Origin: Pseudomonas gingeri
GTDB lineage: Bacteria > Pseudomonadota > Gammaproteobacteria > Pseudomonadales > Pseudomonadaceae
Direction of reading: 5' to 3'
Assembly: GCF_013385635.1 (NCBI RefSeq)
Contig: NZ_JACAPR010000035.1
Location: 1 to 46,088 of the forward strand
Length of the DNA stretch: 46,088 nucleotides
A program made the position numbers and the translations under genes. The notes under the pieces are model-generated. The model was not told the DNA's origin. It did not search any database and saw only the letters and a list, made by a program, of their open reading frames with translations. Positions 34,147 through 41,337 of the stretch are shown here, in pieces (position 1 is the first letter of the stretch; every line of letters begins with the position of its first letter).

Positions 34147-36270
34147 TCAACCCGTCAGTGCGCTCCAGTCGAATGTCGGGCCGAAGCCGGTGGCATCCCT
34201 GGCGGTCAGCGGACGGGCCACCAGGAAGCCCTGGACAAAGGGACAGCCATTGGCCTTGAGCCACTGTGACTGCTCCAGGGTTTCCACCCCTTCGGCGATC
34301 ACCAGCAGGCCGAACTGCTGGCAGAGCTCGATCACGCTGCGCGCCAGCGCCGCGTCCCGCGGCGAATCGAGAATCTTGGCGATCAGGTGACGGTCGAGCT
34401 TGAGGGTGTCCAGCTCAAGGTCGCGCAGGTGATTCAGCGAACAATGACCGGAGCCGAAGTCATCCAGGGCGACCCGCATGCCCAGTGCGCGAATGCGCCG
34501 CAGCTGTTTGCGCGAGGCCTCGAAATCGTGCATCAGCGCCGCCTCGGTGACCTCGACCTCCAACTGGCTGGGGCGCAGGTCGTGACGCTCGATCACCTCC
34601 TGCAACTCGTCGACCAGGTTCGGCATGCAGAACTGGGTGGAACTCAGGCTGACACTGAGCACCAGTTCATCGGCGAACACACCATTCCAGGCATGGCGCT
34701 GGGTCGCCGCCTGGCGATAGATCCAGCTGCCCAGGCGGCTGATCAGGCGGACCTCTTCCAGCAGCGGCAGGAACAGCCCCGGCGGCACGTCACCGACACT
34801 GGGATGGTGCCAGCGCAACAAGGCCTCGAAGCCGCGCAGACGACCGTCCGCGAGGGACACCTGGGGCTGATAGACCATCTTGAATTCCTTGCTCTCGATG
34901 GCCGAACGGACGCTTTCCTCGAGCATCAGCCGCGAGCGGGCCCGCCCGTTCATTTCATGGTCGTAGTAGCGATATTGCTGGCGCCCGGCGCGCTTGGCCT
35001 CGTACATCGCAATGTCCGCGGCCCGCAACAGGCCATCGAGGTTGGCACCGCAATCGGGGTAGGTGGCGATCCCGATGCTGACCCCCAGGGTCATGTCCAG
35101 GCCATCGATCTGCTGGCGGATCGACACCCGCTCGATCAGTCTTTCCGCGAGTTTCGCCGCCTGCTCCGGGCGCTCCAGATCGAGCAAGGTGGTGAATTCG
35201 TCGCCGCCCATGCGCGCCAGGATATCGAAGGGCTTGAGACAGGCCTTCAACTGCTCCGAGACCCAGCGCAGCACCCGGTCGCCAGCCTCGTGCCCAAGGG
35301 AGTCGTTGACCCGCTTGAAGCCGTCGAGGTCGAGGTACATCAACACCAGCGACTTGTGGCTGTGATCGCTGCGCAACAGGGTGTTTTCCGCGGTCTGGTA
35401 AAAGCCCCGGCGATTGAGCAGGCCGGTCAGCGGATCGGTTACCGCCTGGAATTCCAATTGTTGATGCAGATGGTGCACCACCGACATGTCGAGCACGGTG
35501 ACCACCATCGCCCGCTGATCCGAGGGCAAGGGCGCGCAGGACATGGCCACCGGCAGCGATTCCCCGGCGCTGGTGCGCAGCAGGGCATCGTGCAGGCGAT
35601 AGATTTCACCCTTGCGATAACCTTCGTGCAACGGGCAACTTAGCCAATCGGCAAAGTGTGGTCGCTGCAGGAAATTCAGGAGCGGCATGCCGATCAACAA
35701 CTCCAGTGGAGCGTTGAGCAGACGGGAAATCGCCGGGTTGGCGAAACGGATATGACCCTCGTCATTGACCACCAGAATGCCTTCCGCGGCGTTCTCCAGC
35801 ACCGAGGCATTGAAGGCCCGGGCCGCTTCCAGATCGCGGGTCAGTTGCTGCAGGGCCCGACGATTGCGCTGCTGTTCCAGCAACGCCTGGACCTTGGGCT
35901 TGAGGATATCCGGATTGAAGGGTTTGAACAGGTAGTCCACCGCACCGCTGGCATAACCCTTGATCACGGCGTCCTGGGACTGCTCGTTGGCGGTGAGGAA
36001 GATAATCGGGGTCAGGCGTGTGCGCTGGCTGCCCCGCATCAGGCGGGCGACTTCGAAACCGTCCATGCCAGGCATCTGCACATCCAGCAGCACCAGGTCG
36101 ATCTCATGTTCCAGCAGCAGTGTCAGCGCTTCGATACCGGACGCCGCCGTGACCACCTGCCAGTCCTGCCGCTCCAGTAACGCTCGCATGCTGATCAGGT
36201 TTTCAGGATAGTCATCGACCACCAAAAGGACAGAACTGCTATCACCAGCCTTAAGTTGCGCGCAATCCAT
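34147..36270 (-). CDS. REC-PAS-GGDEF-EAL c-di-GMP signalling protein
   Basis: Cytoplasmic protein of 707 residues. The receiver domain spans residues 12-130, with Asp19/Asp20 and phospho-acceptor Asp63 (LLDVQMPGMDGFEVA) and switch Lys116. A PAS domain lies at about 150-270, then GGDEF (355-359, intact) and EAL (482-484, intact). The inhibitory RxxD upstream of GGDEF reads KPFD, so product inhibition may be weak. In the EAL domain most metal/substrate residues are present (E573-x-T-E576, D603-D604, K624, E660, E663, Q680), but the usual Asn of the V-N-L-S block is Ser541 (SVSLSSTQ). The partner histidine kinase is not in the window. Confidence 0.9.
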   Translation of the reverse strand: MDCAQLKAGDSSSVLLVVDDYPENLISMRALLERQDWQVVTAASGIEALTLLLEHEIDLVLLDVQMPGMDGFEVARLMRGSQRTRLTPIIFLTANEQSQDAVIKGYASGAVDYLFKPFNPDILKPKVQALLEQQRNRRALQQLTRDLEAARAFNASVLENAAEGILVVNDEGHIRFANPAISRLLNAPLELLIGMPLLNFLQRPHFADWLSCPLHEGYRKGEIYRLHDALLRTSAGESLPVAMSCAPLPSDQRAMVVTVLDMSVVHHLHQQLEFQAVTDPLTGLLNRRGFYQTAENTLLRSDHSHKSLVLMYLDLDGFKRVNDSLGHEAGDRVLRWVSEQLKACLKPFDILARMGGDEFTTLLDLERPEQAAKLAERLIERVSIRQQIDGLDMTLGVSIGIATYPDCGANLDGLLRAADIAMYEAKRAGRQQYRYYDHEMNGRARSRLMLEESVRSAIESKEFKMVYQPQVSLADGRLRGFEALLRWHHPSVGDVPPGLFLPLLEEVRLISRLGSWIYRQAATQRHAWNGVFADELVLSVSLSSTQFCMPNLVDELQEVIERHDLRPSQLEVEVTEAALMHDFEASRKQLRRIRALGMRVALDDFGSGHCSLNHLRDLELDTLKLDRHLIAKILDSPRDAALARSVIELCQQFGLLVIAEGVETLEQSQWLKANGCPFVQGFLVARPLTARDATGFGPTFDWSALTG

Positions 36271-36513
36271 GCTGCTTCTCTATGTTCGGGGAACTCCACC
36301 GGAGGTCAGACGGAAAACCGGACTTTTACAAGGACAACTCTAGTTCGGGTTTGCGCAAAGAGTAGTAACCATTACGCCATCATCCACAGCCAGTACCGAT
36401 ATCCCGACTAACGGTCGATGAAACTCATTCAGGCATTCAGCCGGCCGACAGTTGCCGAGTACCGTCAGGGCTTATAAGAGAGGCTCTCGACCGCACGAGC
36501 CAGGACTGTGAGC

Positions 36514-37188
36514 ATGATCGACCTGTCGACCTGGGAATTGACCATTCCCGAGGGCACACCCGCCACCCGCATCGGTACCCAGGCCCTGGTCCAGGGCTTC
36601 AGGGATGAATATTTCCATGCCGACAGCGCCAGCCTGTTTTTCTGGGCCCCGGTCACCGGCACGCTGACGCCGAACACCCATTACCCGCGCACCGAACTGC
36701 GCGAGACCAGCGCCAACGGGCGCCTGCGCAACTGGGCCTACCCCGACGCCGACAACAGCTTGCGTGCCAAGCTGGCGGTGAACCAGGTGCCGTCCAGCGG
36801 CAGTATCGTGATCGGCCAGATCCACGTCGACCACGACAGCAAACCGCTGCTCAAGCTCGAATACCGCTACAAGACCGACAGCCATACCGGATCGATCGTT
36901 GCCCAGGTCCGCAGCGACGATCCGCAGGCAAAGAACGGTGCCCTGGTGGTCATCGCCCGCAATGTCCAGCTCGACCAGCATTTTTCCTACGAAATCCACC
37001 TCACGCCCAACGGCACGCTGAGCCTCAACGCCGCCGACGGACACTGGCAAACCCATCTCGCCCCCGCCTGGGCCAGCAAGCAGCTGTACTTCAAGGCCGG
37101 TGTCTATGTGCAGGACAACCGTGGCGGTGTCAACGACGGGGGTCGAGCCACTTTCTACGACCTGGCGATCAAGCACAGCCCGGTCTGA
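36514..37188 (+). CDS. PL7 alginate lyase paralogue 1
   Basis: Polysaccharide lyase family 7 protein of 224 residues, covering the whole beta-jelly-roll. The three PL7 catalytic blocks are present: YPRTELRE (Arg, Glu), VIGQIHVDH (Gln-x-His) and YFKAGVYVQ (Tyr, Lys). The QIH form is associated with poly-guluronate or mixed-chain activity. It begins MIDLSTWELTIPEG with no signal peptide, like the well-studied P. aeruginosa PA1167 of similar size. ATG 36514 has AGGA 8 bp upstream; GTG 36508 is also in frame. Its close paralogue follows 248 bp later, a tandem duplication. A TATAAG-like box lies near 36472. Confidence 0.9.
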   Translation: MIDLSTWELTIPEGTPATRIGTQALVQGFRDEYFHADSASLFFWAPVTGTLTPNTHYPRTELRETSANGRLRNWAYPDADNSLRAKLAVNQVPSSGSIVIGQIHVDHDSKPLLKLEYRYKTDSHTGSIVAQVRSDDPQAKNGALVVIARNVQLDQHFSYEIHLTPNGTLSLNAADGHWQTHLAPAWASKQLYFKAGVYVQDNRGGVNDGGRATFYDLAIKHSPV

Positions 37189-37282
37189 TTGCCGTCCCAT
37201 GCAGTAATAGCACCTTGCCAACCCGACCAACGGCTATCGGCGCAAGCCGAAGCCTGGCGGGCTCCGTGCATTTCGTCGGCAC

Positions 37283-37340
37283 TTTGACGTCAACCGTTCG
37301 CCGGTTTGACGTTAACAATCTATCGTTCAACCCGTATAAA
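37283..37340 (+). promoter_or_regulatory. Sigma-70-type promoter with 22-bp direct repeat for PL7 gene 2
   Basis: TTAACA (37312-37317), 17-bp spacer, TATAAA (37335-37340) is a close match to a sigma-70 promoter. Directly upstream and overlapping the -35, TTTGACGTCAAC (37283-37294) and TTTGACGTTAAC (37305-37316) form a direct repeat 22 bp apart, likely two half-sites of an activator or repressor on one DNA face. The implied start near 37347 leaves a 90-nt leader. Confidence 0.6.
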
Positions 37341-37370
37341 GAGCGCCCAAAGCCCCAGGCTAAAGCAGTT

Positions 37371-37390
37371 CGTCTGAAATTTTCCAGACG
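37371..37390 (+). other. Leader hairpin before PL7 gene 2
   Basis: CGTCTG (37371-37376) and CAGACG (37385-37390), with additional AAA/TTT pairing inside. It lies in the 5' leader 46 bp before the ATG. It may affect mRNA stability or translation. Confidence 0.45.
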
Positions 37391-37436
37391 ATATGCCCAT
37401 GCCCGTGCGTAGTACGTTTTACACGGGAGACACCCC

Positions 37437-38108
37437 ATGATCGACCTCACGACTTGGAACCTCAGCGTGCCTGTCGGCACACCTCCAGCGACCATTGAAA
37501 CCGCCAAGCTGGTAGAAGGTTTCAAGGACCAGTACTTCCATTCAGATACCGGCACCTTGTTCTTCTGGTCGCCCGTGACCGGATCCAAGACCGAGAACGC
37601 CATCTACCCGCGCAGTGAGCTGCGCGAGACCTATGCCGACGGGCGCCTGCGCAACTGGCTCTATAGCGAGGCGAACAATTACCTGCGCGCGACCCTGGCG
37701 GTGAACCAGGTACCGTCGTCGGGCAAGATCGTCATCGGCCAGATCCATGCGTACAACAGCACCCAGCCGATGCTCAAGGTCGAGTACCAGTACAAGGACT
37801 GGCGCAAGACCGGAATCATCGTGGTGAAGATCCGCAATCATCCGGACGACGAGGAGAGCCGGGTCATCCAGATCGCCGACAACGTGCCGCTGGATAAAAG
37901 CTTTACCTACGTGATCCACCTGAGTCGCGGCGGCTACCTGAGCGTGCATGCCGCCGACGCGGCCTGGAACACCCAGATCAGCACCACCTGGCGCGACAAG
38001 CCACTGTATTTCAAGGCCGGGGTCTATGTGCAGGACAACACCGGGTATACCAGCGAAGGCGGGATGGTGACGTTCTACAAACTGGATATCGATCACGAGA
38101 AGGGTTGA
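37437..38108 (+). CDS. PL7 alginate lyase paralogue 2
   Basis: PL7 lyase of 223 residues, same architecture as the upstream gene: MIDLTTWNLSVPVG at the start, then YPRSELRE, VIGQIHAYN and YFKAGVYVQ. All catalytic blocks are intact. No signal peptide is present, so it is either cytoplasmic, acting on imported oligo-alginate, or released by lysis or an unusual route. GGGAG lies 8 bp before ATG 37437. It has its own promoter (37312-37340), so the paralogues are probably expressed separately. Confidence 0.9.
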   Translation: MIDLTTWNLSVPVGTPPATIETAKLVEGFKDQYFHSDTGTLFFWSPVTGSKTENAIYPRSELRETYADGRLRNWLYSEANNYLRATLAVNQVPSSGKIVIGQIHAYNSTQPMLKVEYQYKDWRKTGIIVVKIRNHPDDEESRVIQIADNVPLDKSFTYVIHLSRGGYLSVHAADAAWNTQISTTWRDKPLYFKAGVYVQDNTGYTSEGGMVTFYKLDIDHEKG

Positions 38109-38187
38109 AGAACGGCATGACCGGTTGATTCAACAACGCGCTTTATATTTTAAGGCGCTACTCGCTATTCGGAAGCCGTCTATAAAC

Positions 38188-38203
38188 CTGTCATTTCTGA
38201 CAG
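38188..38203 (+). promoter_or_regulatory. Shared palindrome, copy 1 (upstream of lectin gene)
   Basis: CTGTCATTTCTGACAG: arms CTGTCA/TGACAG with a 4-bp centre, followed by TAGACC. It ends 155 bp before the lectin ATG at 38359. A GATATT box near 38230 could be a -10. Same orientation relative to its gene as the other three copies. Confidence 0.6.
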
Positions 38204-38358
38204 TAGACCGGTTGGCAAAGCCTGCTCAAGATATTCAGTAACAGTCTCTCAGGAGTGGGTTTTCCCTGGCATTCGAGTCTCTACGTGGCGCCCCTTCGGC
38301 AAGTGTTCATCCAGAGAGCACCGCACCGGTGCCACGCGACATACCAAGGAGAGCGATC

Positions 38359-38892
38359 ATGCAAGATGAAATCCCCCCCATTGAAGGTGAAACCTCTGAA
38401 CAGACACCCAAGGGCGCCCCAGGGTCGGCTGTAAGAGTCCCGGACGGCATCTATAAAATCCACACAGCTCTCTCTAATGGGCAAAGCAGCCTTGTTGACA
38501 TGTATCTGAATGGAAGTGGATCACCCTTGTATCGCCACGGGATCAAGCTATATCACAATAATAATGAGCGCGAATCCACGTGGCATATTTCCTACCGCGA
38601 TAAGTACAACAGCTACCTGATTTATAATGGAAAGGTGGATAACCGAATGCTCGAAGCCACCGATTCCTCTGATCTGTATGCCTCATTAATCCTAGGCTCA
38701 CAAAACATAATACCACCTAACTATCAGTGGATATTCAAGAACGCGGGAAGCCCAAATAATTACTATATCGAATGTAAATCCAACGGCAACGTGCTAGACG
38801 TAAGAGGTTCTCAAACAAATGATAATTCCCAAATCATCCATTGGCCCTATCATGGAACGGTAAATCAGAGATTCATATTGGTAAAATTATAA
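38359..38892 (+). CDS. Ricin-type beta-trefoil lectin domain protein
   Basis: Protein of 177 residues. The first 27 residues are an acidic, proline-rich linker (MQDEIPPIEGETSEQTPKGA), and the rest is one ricin-B-like trefoil, with the NYQWIF (Q-x-W) repeat near residue 118 and the last repeat HWPYHGTVNQRFILVKL. No toxin or enzyme domain and no Sec signal is present. Codon use is AT-rich with rare codons (ATA, AAT, CTA), unlike the neighbours, suggesting recent transfer. AAGGAGA precedes ATG 38359; the frame is open from 38329. A bidirectional terminator follows. Sugar binding is family-based; a secreted or lysis-released role is inference. Confidence 0.8.
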   Translation: MQDEIPPIEGETSEQTPKGAPGSAVRVPDGIYKIHTALSNGQSSLVDMYLNGSGSPLYRHGIKLYHNNNERESTWHISYRDKYNSYLIYNGKVDNRMLEATDSSDLYASLILGSQNIIPPNYQWIFKNAGSPNNYYIECKSNGNVLDVRGSQTNDNSQIIHWPYHGTVNQRFILVKL

Positions 38893-38935
38893 ATAATACT
38901 TAAGCCACAGTGCCCCCGCATTCAGATCTCGATGC

Positions 38936-38963
38936 AAAGAGGGCGGATAATTCCGCCCTCTTT
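38936..38963. terminator. Bidirectional terminator between lectin and small gene
   Basis: Perfect 12-bp stem AAAGAGGGCGGA (38936-38947) and TCCGCCCTCTTT (38952-38963), loop TAAT. The A-run and T-run on both sides suit termination of the converging lectin and minus-strand genes. Confidence 0.9.
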
Positions 38964-39010
38964 CATATCAGACTCCGACTCATCGTCGGAAGCCTTGCCA
39001 ACGATAACGG

Positions 39011-39217
39011 CTAGGGTTTGGTGACAAGCGTGGCCTTTGCCTGACCTTTGGGCTCCGGCACTGCCTTCGGATCAATAGTAGCCTTTGCCGCACCTTTGAC
39101 CTCCGGTTGCGTCGACGGCGTGGATGTGACCTCTCCCGAATCCGTGGGCGCTGGTGCAATATTGACAGGTGCCGCACCTTTGGAACCCACCACACTGGTT
39201 TTATCTGTTGAACTCAT
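39011..39217 (-). CDS. Small low-complexity Pro/Ala/Lys protein
   Basis: Predicted 68-residue protein (MSSTDKTSVVGSKGAAPVNI, ending KATLVTKP), rich in Ala, Pro, Thr and Lys, with three degenerate repeats of the form KGAAPVNIAP / KGAAKATIDP / KGQAKATLVT. No signal peptide or membrane segment; probably disordered. GGAG lies 8 bp before ATG 39217; longer in-frame starts to 39241 lack one. The shared palindrome sits 61 bp upstream. I do not recognise a family. Confidence 0.6.
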   Translation of the reverse strand: MSSTDKTSVVGSKGAAPVNIAPAPTDSGEVTSTPSTQPEVKGAAKATIDPKAVPEPKGQAKATLVTKP

Positions 39218-39277
39218 GATCTTATACTCCATGTAGTACATGAGCCATGACAGTGCAAAATCCAGACACGTTTGACC

Positions 39278-39295
39278 ACTGTCAGAATTGACAGT
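39278..39295 (-). promoter_or_regulatory. Shared palindrome, copy 2
   Basis: On the minus strand ACTGTCAATTCTGACAGT, identical over 18 bp to copy 4, then GGTCAAAC. It ends about 61 bp before the start of the 68-residue gene. A CACTGTCATGG half-site follows near 39246-39256. Confidence 0.65.
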
Positions 39296-39346
39296 TTTTT
39301 AGTCTTTATTCAAATATCGACAGTGACTGACATAACCATTGTCGAG

Positions 39347-39598
39347 TCACGGATAAAACAACGAGGACTTCCGATACTTGGCAATGGGATCGATCTGCTC
39401 GATCTCGTCGAACCGCAACGTTCGGTATAAGCCGGTCTCCGCACAGTAGACCATTATTCGACTGTTCCAGTCGATACTGCAAAGCTCTCCACGCTCGCAT
39501 GCCGGTGCCATACCGGGCACTCGCCTGGTCACATTGATCTTCTGCCTGATCCTGAAATACTTCAGATAATTCGGATCGCTCTCGTCCTCATCCCTCAT
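39347..39598 (-). CDS. Small orphan protein, unknown function
   Basis: Predicted 83-residue soluble protein (MRDEDESDPNYLKYFRIRQK, ending RKSSLFYP). The N-terminus is acidic, followed by strands with two Cys (APACERGELCSIDW), a third Cys (MVYCAETGLYRT) and LRFDEIEQID. The region RGELCSIDWNSRIMVYCAET hints at a small beta-barrel, but no family is recognised. ATG 39598 has GGAG 9 bp upstream; a GTG at 39613 is in frame. The shared palindrome (imperfect copy) lies 62 bp before the start. Lower GC than core genes. Confidence 0.6.
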   Translation of the reverse strand: MRDEDESDPNYLKYFRIRQKINVTRRVPGMAPACERGELCSIDWNSRIMVYCAETGLYRTLRFDEIEQIDPIAKYRKSSLFYP

Positions 39599-39660
39599 GG
39601 TCCATGGCTCCACTGAATGTATGAAGCGTCAGCGTGATATATTTACACCCTGTTACACCA

Positions 39661-39676
39661 CTGTCATAAATAACAG
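39661..39676 (-). promoter_or_regulatory. Shared palindrome, copy 3 (imperfect)
   Basis: On the minus strand CTGTTATTTATGACAG, one arm mismatch, flanked A and T as in the other copies, followed by TGGTGTAAC. It ends 62 bp before ATG 39598. An AATATA stretch about 30 bp past the centre may be the -10. The surrounding 39601-39867 stretch is AT-rich and holds only this and copy 4. Confidence 0.55.
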
Positions 39677-39784
39677 TAATTTATATCATTTATAACTATC
39701 CACTACTCCCTTTAACACTATATGAACCCCCCATAACAAAACATCACAAGCTCCTCACTTCTTATAAATAACACATCTAGACAA

Positions 39785-39800
39785 CTGTCAATTCTGACAG
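39785..39800 (+). promoter_or_regulatory. Shared palindrome, copy 4
   Basis: CTGTCAATTCTGACAG, with flanking A and T giving an 18-bp match to copy 2, then AGACAAAC (copy 2 has GGTCAAAC). It ends 67 bp before ATG 39868. Confidence 0.65.
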
Positions 39801-39867
39801 TAGACAAACTTCTCCAGACTCATCAACCTGCCAGACCGGTGATTTCCCAAGACTGGAGAGCTCAGCG

Positions 39868-40068
39868 ATGAAATGGGCACTGGTTATCGAATCCACTGTC
39901 AGTGGTTATTACGTGAGAGAAATCCGGGAAGCGGACCAGAAGCCGCCCTACCACCCGACTCAGATCAGCCACTGCCGCTGGATCGCCATCCCTCGGGACG
40001 AAGAGGCGCATGTAGGCGATATCTGGAACGGCGAATCCTTCCATCCGCCGAGAACGGACCTGCATTGA
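39868..40068 (+). CDS. Small orphan protein, unknown function
   Basis: Predicted 66-residue protein (MKWALVIESTVSGYYVREIR, ending HPPRTDLH). It looks like a compact beta-strand domain with a His/Pro-rich middle (KPPYHPTQISHCRWIAIP) and an acidic turn (RDEEAHVGDIWNGE). No signal peptide. Ribosome site GGAGAG lies 7 bp before ATG 39868. The shared palindrome is 67 bp upstream. It resembles the short accessory proteins found beside phage tail or bacteriocin genes, but I cannot name a family. Convergent with hipA, 9 bp apart. Confidence 0.62.
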   Translation: MKWALVIESTVSGYYVREIREADQKPPYHPTQISHCRWIAIPRDEEAHVGDIWNGESFHPPRTDLH

Positions 40069-40077
40069 GCTCAAGCT

Positions 40078-41337
40078 TCAGCTCAGCGGCTTTTGCCTGA
40101 GACGCGGGCGCATGGCGTCATGCTGCGCCAGTATCCGCCCGATATCCCACTGCGCGCGCATTTTCAAGAACAGTTCGGCATCGATACGCTGCCGGTGGGT
40201 GACCAGCGCTTCGCTCATGGCTTCGGCGATTCGCTCAATGATCAAGACCGGTTTATCCACGGCACAGTGTTTACGGCCGAAGTCGATCAGTTGCTGACGA
40301 TCCGGGTAGGCCTTCGCCTTGTTCATTTTGATCGCCAACGTCCGATCCACCAATGCCTGACCGGACTTGGGATTATAGTGCTCATAAACAGTGGTGGTCG
40401 TCACATCGAACACCGGTGCCAGTCGCACCGTTTCGGGCTGCGCCGGGGTCGCATAGATCACGCCAAAGTTCTTCAAGTGCGCATCGCCGTTGCGCACCAT
40501 CACTGATAGGCAGACAGAAGAGAACAACGCCTCTAGCGCATGCACCGGATTGCCCTTGCGGCACACCTGCCCCACCACCGCCGCCAGGGTTTCGTAGCTT
40601 TGGGAGTATTTGTAGTTGTCATGGGGGTCTTTATTGAGTCCCAGCAGCACGGCCATGTCTTCAAAACCCAGGCGCCCTTCGGGCGTCAGGTCAAAACGCT
40701 CCATGACAAACAACTCGCCGTTGTCCGAAAGCCAGAACGGCGGCACCTCCAACCCGGCAAGGCGTGCAGCTTCCATGCAGAGGAACTCGTTCTGGGCCAG
40801 GTGTGGATACTCATCGGCACCCGATTTCACGATCAGATCCGAACTGAGCAGTGTCTTGCGATCCCCCTTGAGCTTGTCCAGATCCGGCACCAGTACCTTG
40901 GGCTGCACCCCGGACACTCCGGATTCGAAATAGGTATCCACCAGAAATTCGAAGACCGCCTGAGAAGTGTCGGCAGTCAGTATTTCGTGCAACCCGACCT
41001 GTGCCGACACAGGGGCCGATATTTCAACAGGATTACGATAAGTGAGACGTCCGATCTGGTTACCGCCGATCACCGAAAGCAAACGCATCTCGTCCATTTG
41101 CATATGCTTGGCCATGCGGCGCTTGATCTGATCGGCCAGGTAACCTTCGGGCACGTTCATATCAAAGATGGGGTGCGGTACATTCCTCACCGATGGCGTC
41201 GGATCATAGGGCATGACCAGCGATACCTCCCTGGAAGCGTCGGCAGAAGCGTAGGCAAACGAAAATTGCGAGCCCTTGGATAGCTCACCCGAAAGCCCCT
41301 GAGGCACGTCCACTTGCAGTCGTTTGACTCTACTCAT
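40078..41337 (-). CDS. hipA: HipA-family Ser/Thr kinase toxin
   Basis: Toxin-family kinase of 419 residues. The N-terminal Couple_hipA-type domain covers residues 1-110. The HipA kinase core has SGVSGVQPK (residues 139-147, corresponding to the E. coli loop with Ser150), the ATP-site Lys in DLIVKSG, the catalytic NGDAHLKNFG (Asp285, Asn290) and metal-binding Asp311 (FDVTTT). E. coli HipA phosphorylates glutamyl-tRNA synthetase to cause persistence; the target here is unknown. Its ATG overlaps the hipB stop by 8 bp (ATGAGTAG), so the pair is translationally coupled. The frame is open to 41415 in hipB but that is shadow. Confidence 0.9.
   Translation of the reverse strand: MSRVKRLQVDVPQGLSGELSKGSQFSFAYASADASREVSLVMPYDPTPSVRNVPHPIFDMNVPEGYLADQIKRRMAKHMQMDEMRLLSVIGGNQIGRLTYRNPVEISAPVSAQVGLHEILTADTSQAVFEFLVDTYFESGVSGVQPKVLVPDLDKLKGDRKTLLSSDLIVKSGADEYPHLAQNEFLCMEAARLAGLEVPPFWLSDNGELFVMERFDLTPEGRLGFEDMAVLLGLNKDPHDNYKYSQSYETLAAVVGQVCRKGNPVHALEALFSSVCLSVMVRNGDAHLKNFGVIYATPAQPETVRLAPVFDVTTTTVYEHYNPKSGQALVDRTLAIKMNKAKAYPDRQQLIDFGRKHCAVDKPVLIIERIAEAMSEALVTHRQRIDAELFLKMRAQWDIGRILAQHDAMRPRLRQKPLS

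Noticed and set aside
37215..37412. 65-residue frame between the two PL7 genes
   Set aside because: Overlaps the promoter, direct repeat and leader hairpin of the second lyase; no ribosome site.
39318..39350. Inverted repeats GTGACT/AGTCAC and CGACA/TGTCG at the stop of the 83-residue gene
   Set aside because: Long loops, no T-tract on either strand; too weak to call a terminator.
39661..39676. Pho-box reading of the third palindrome (CTGTTAC-N4-CTGTCAT)
   Set aside because: A direct-repeat form is present only at this copy; the other three copies share the inverted form, so the inverted repeat is the common element.
38188..39801. Classical LexA (SOS) boxes
   Set aside because: CTG-N10-CAG fits, but LexA sites have an AT-alternating core; here a TCA...TGA core is kept in three of four copies. 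Kept only as an alternative in the finding.
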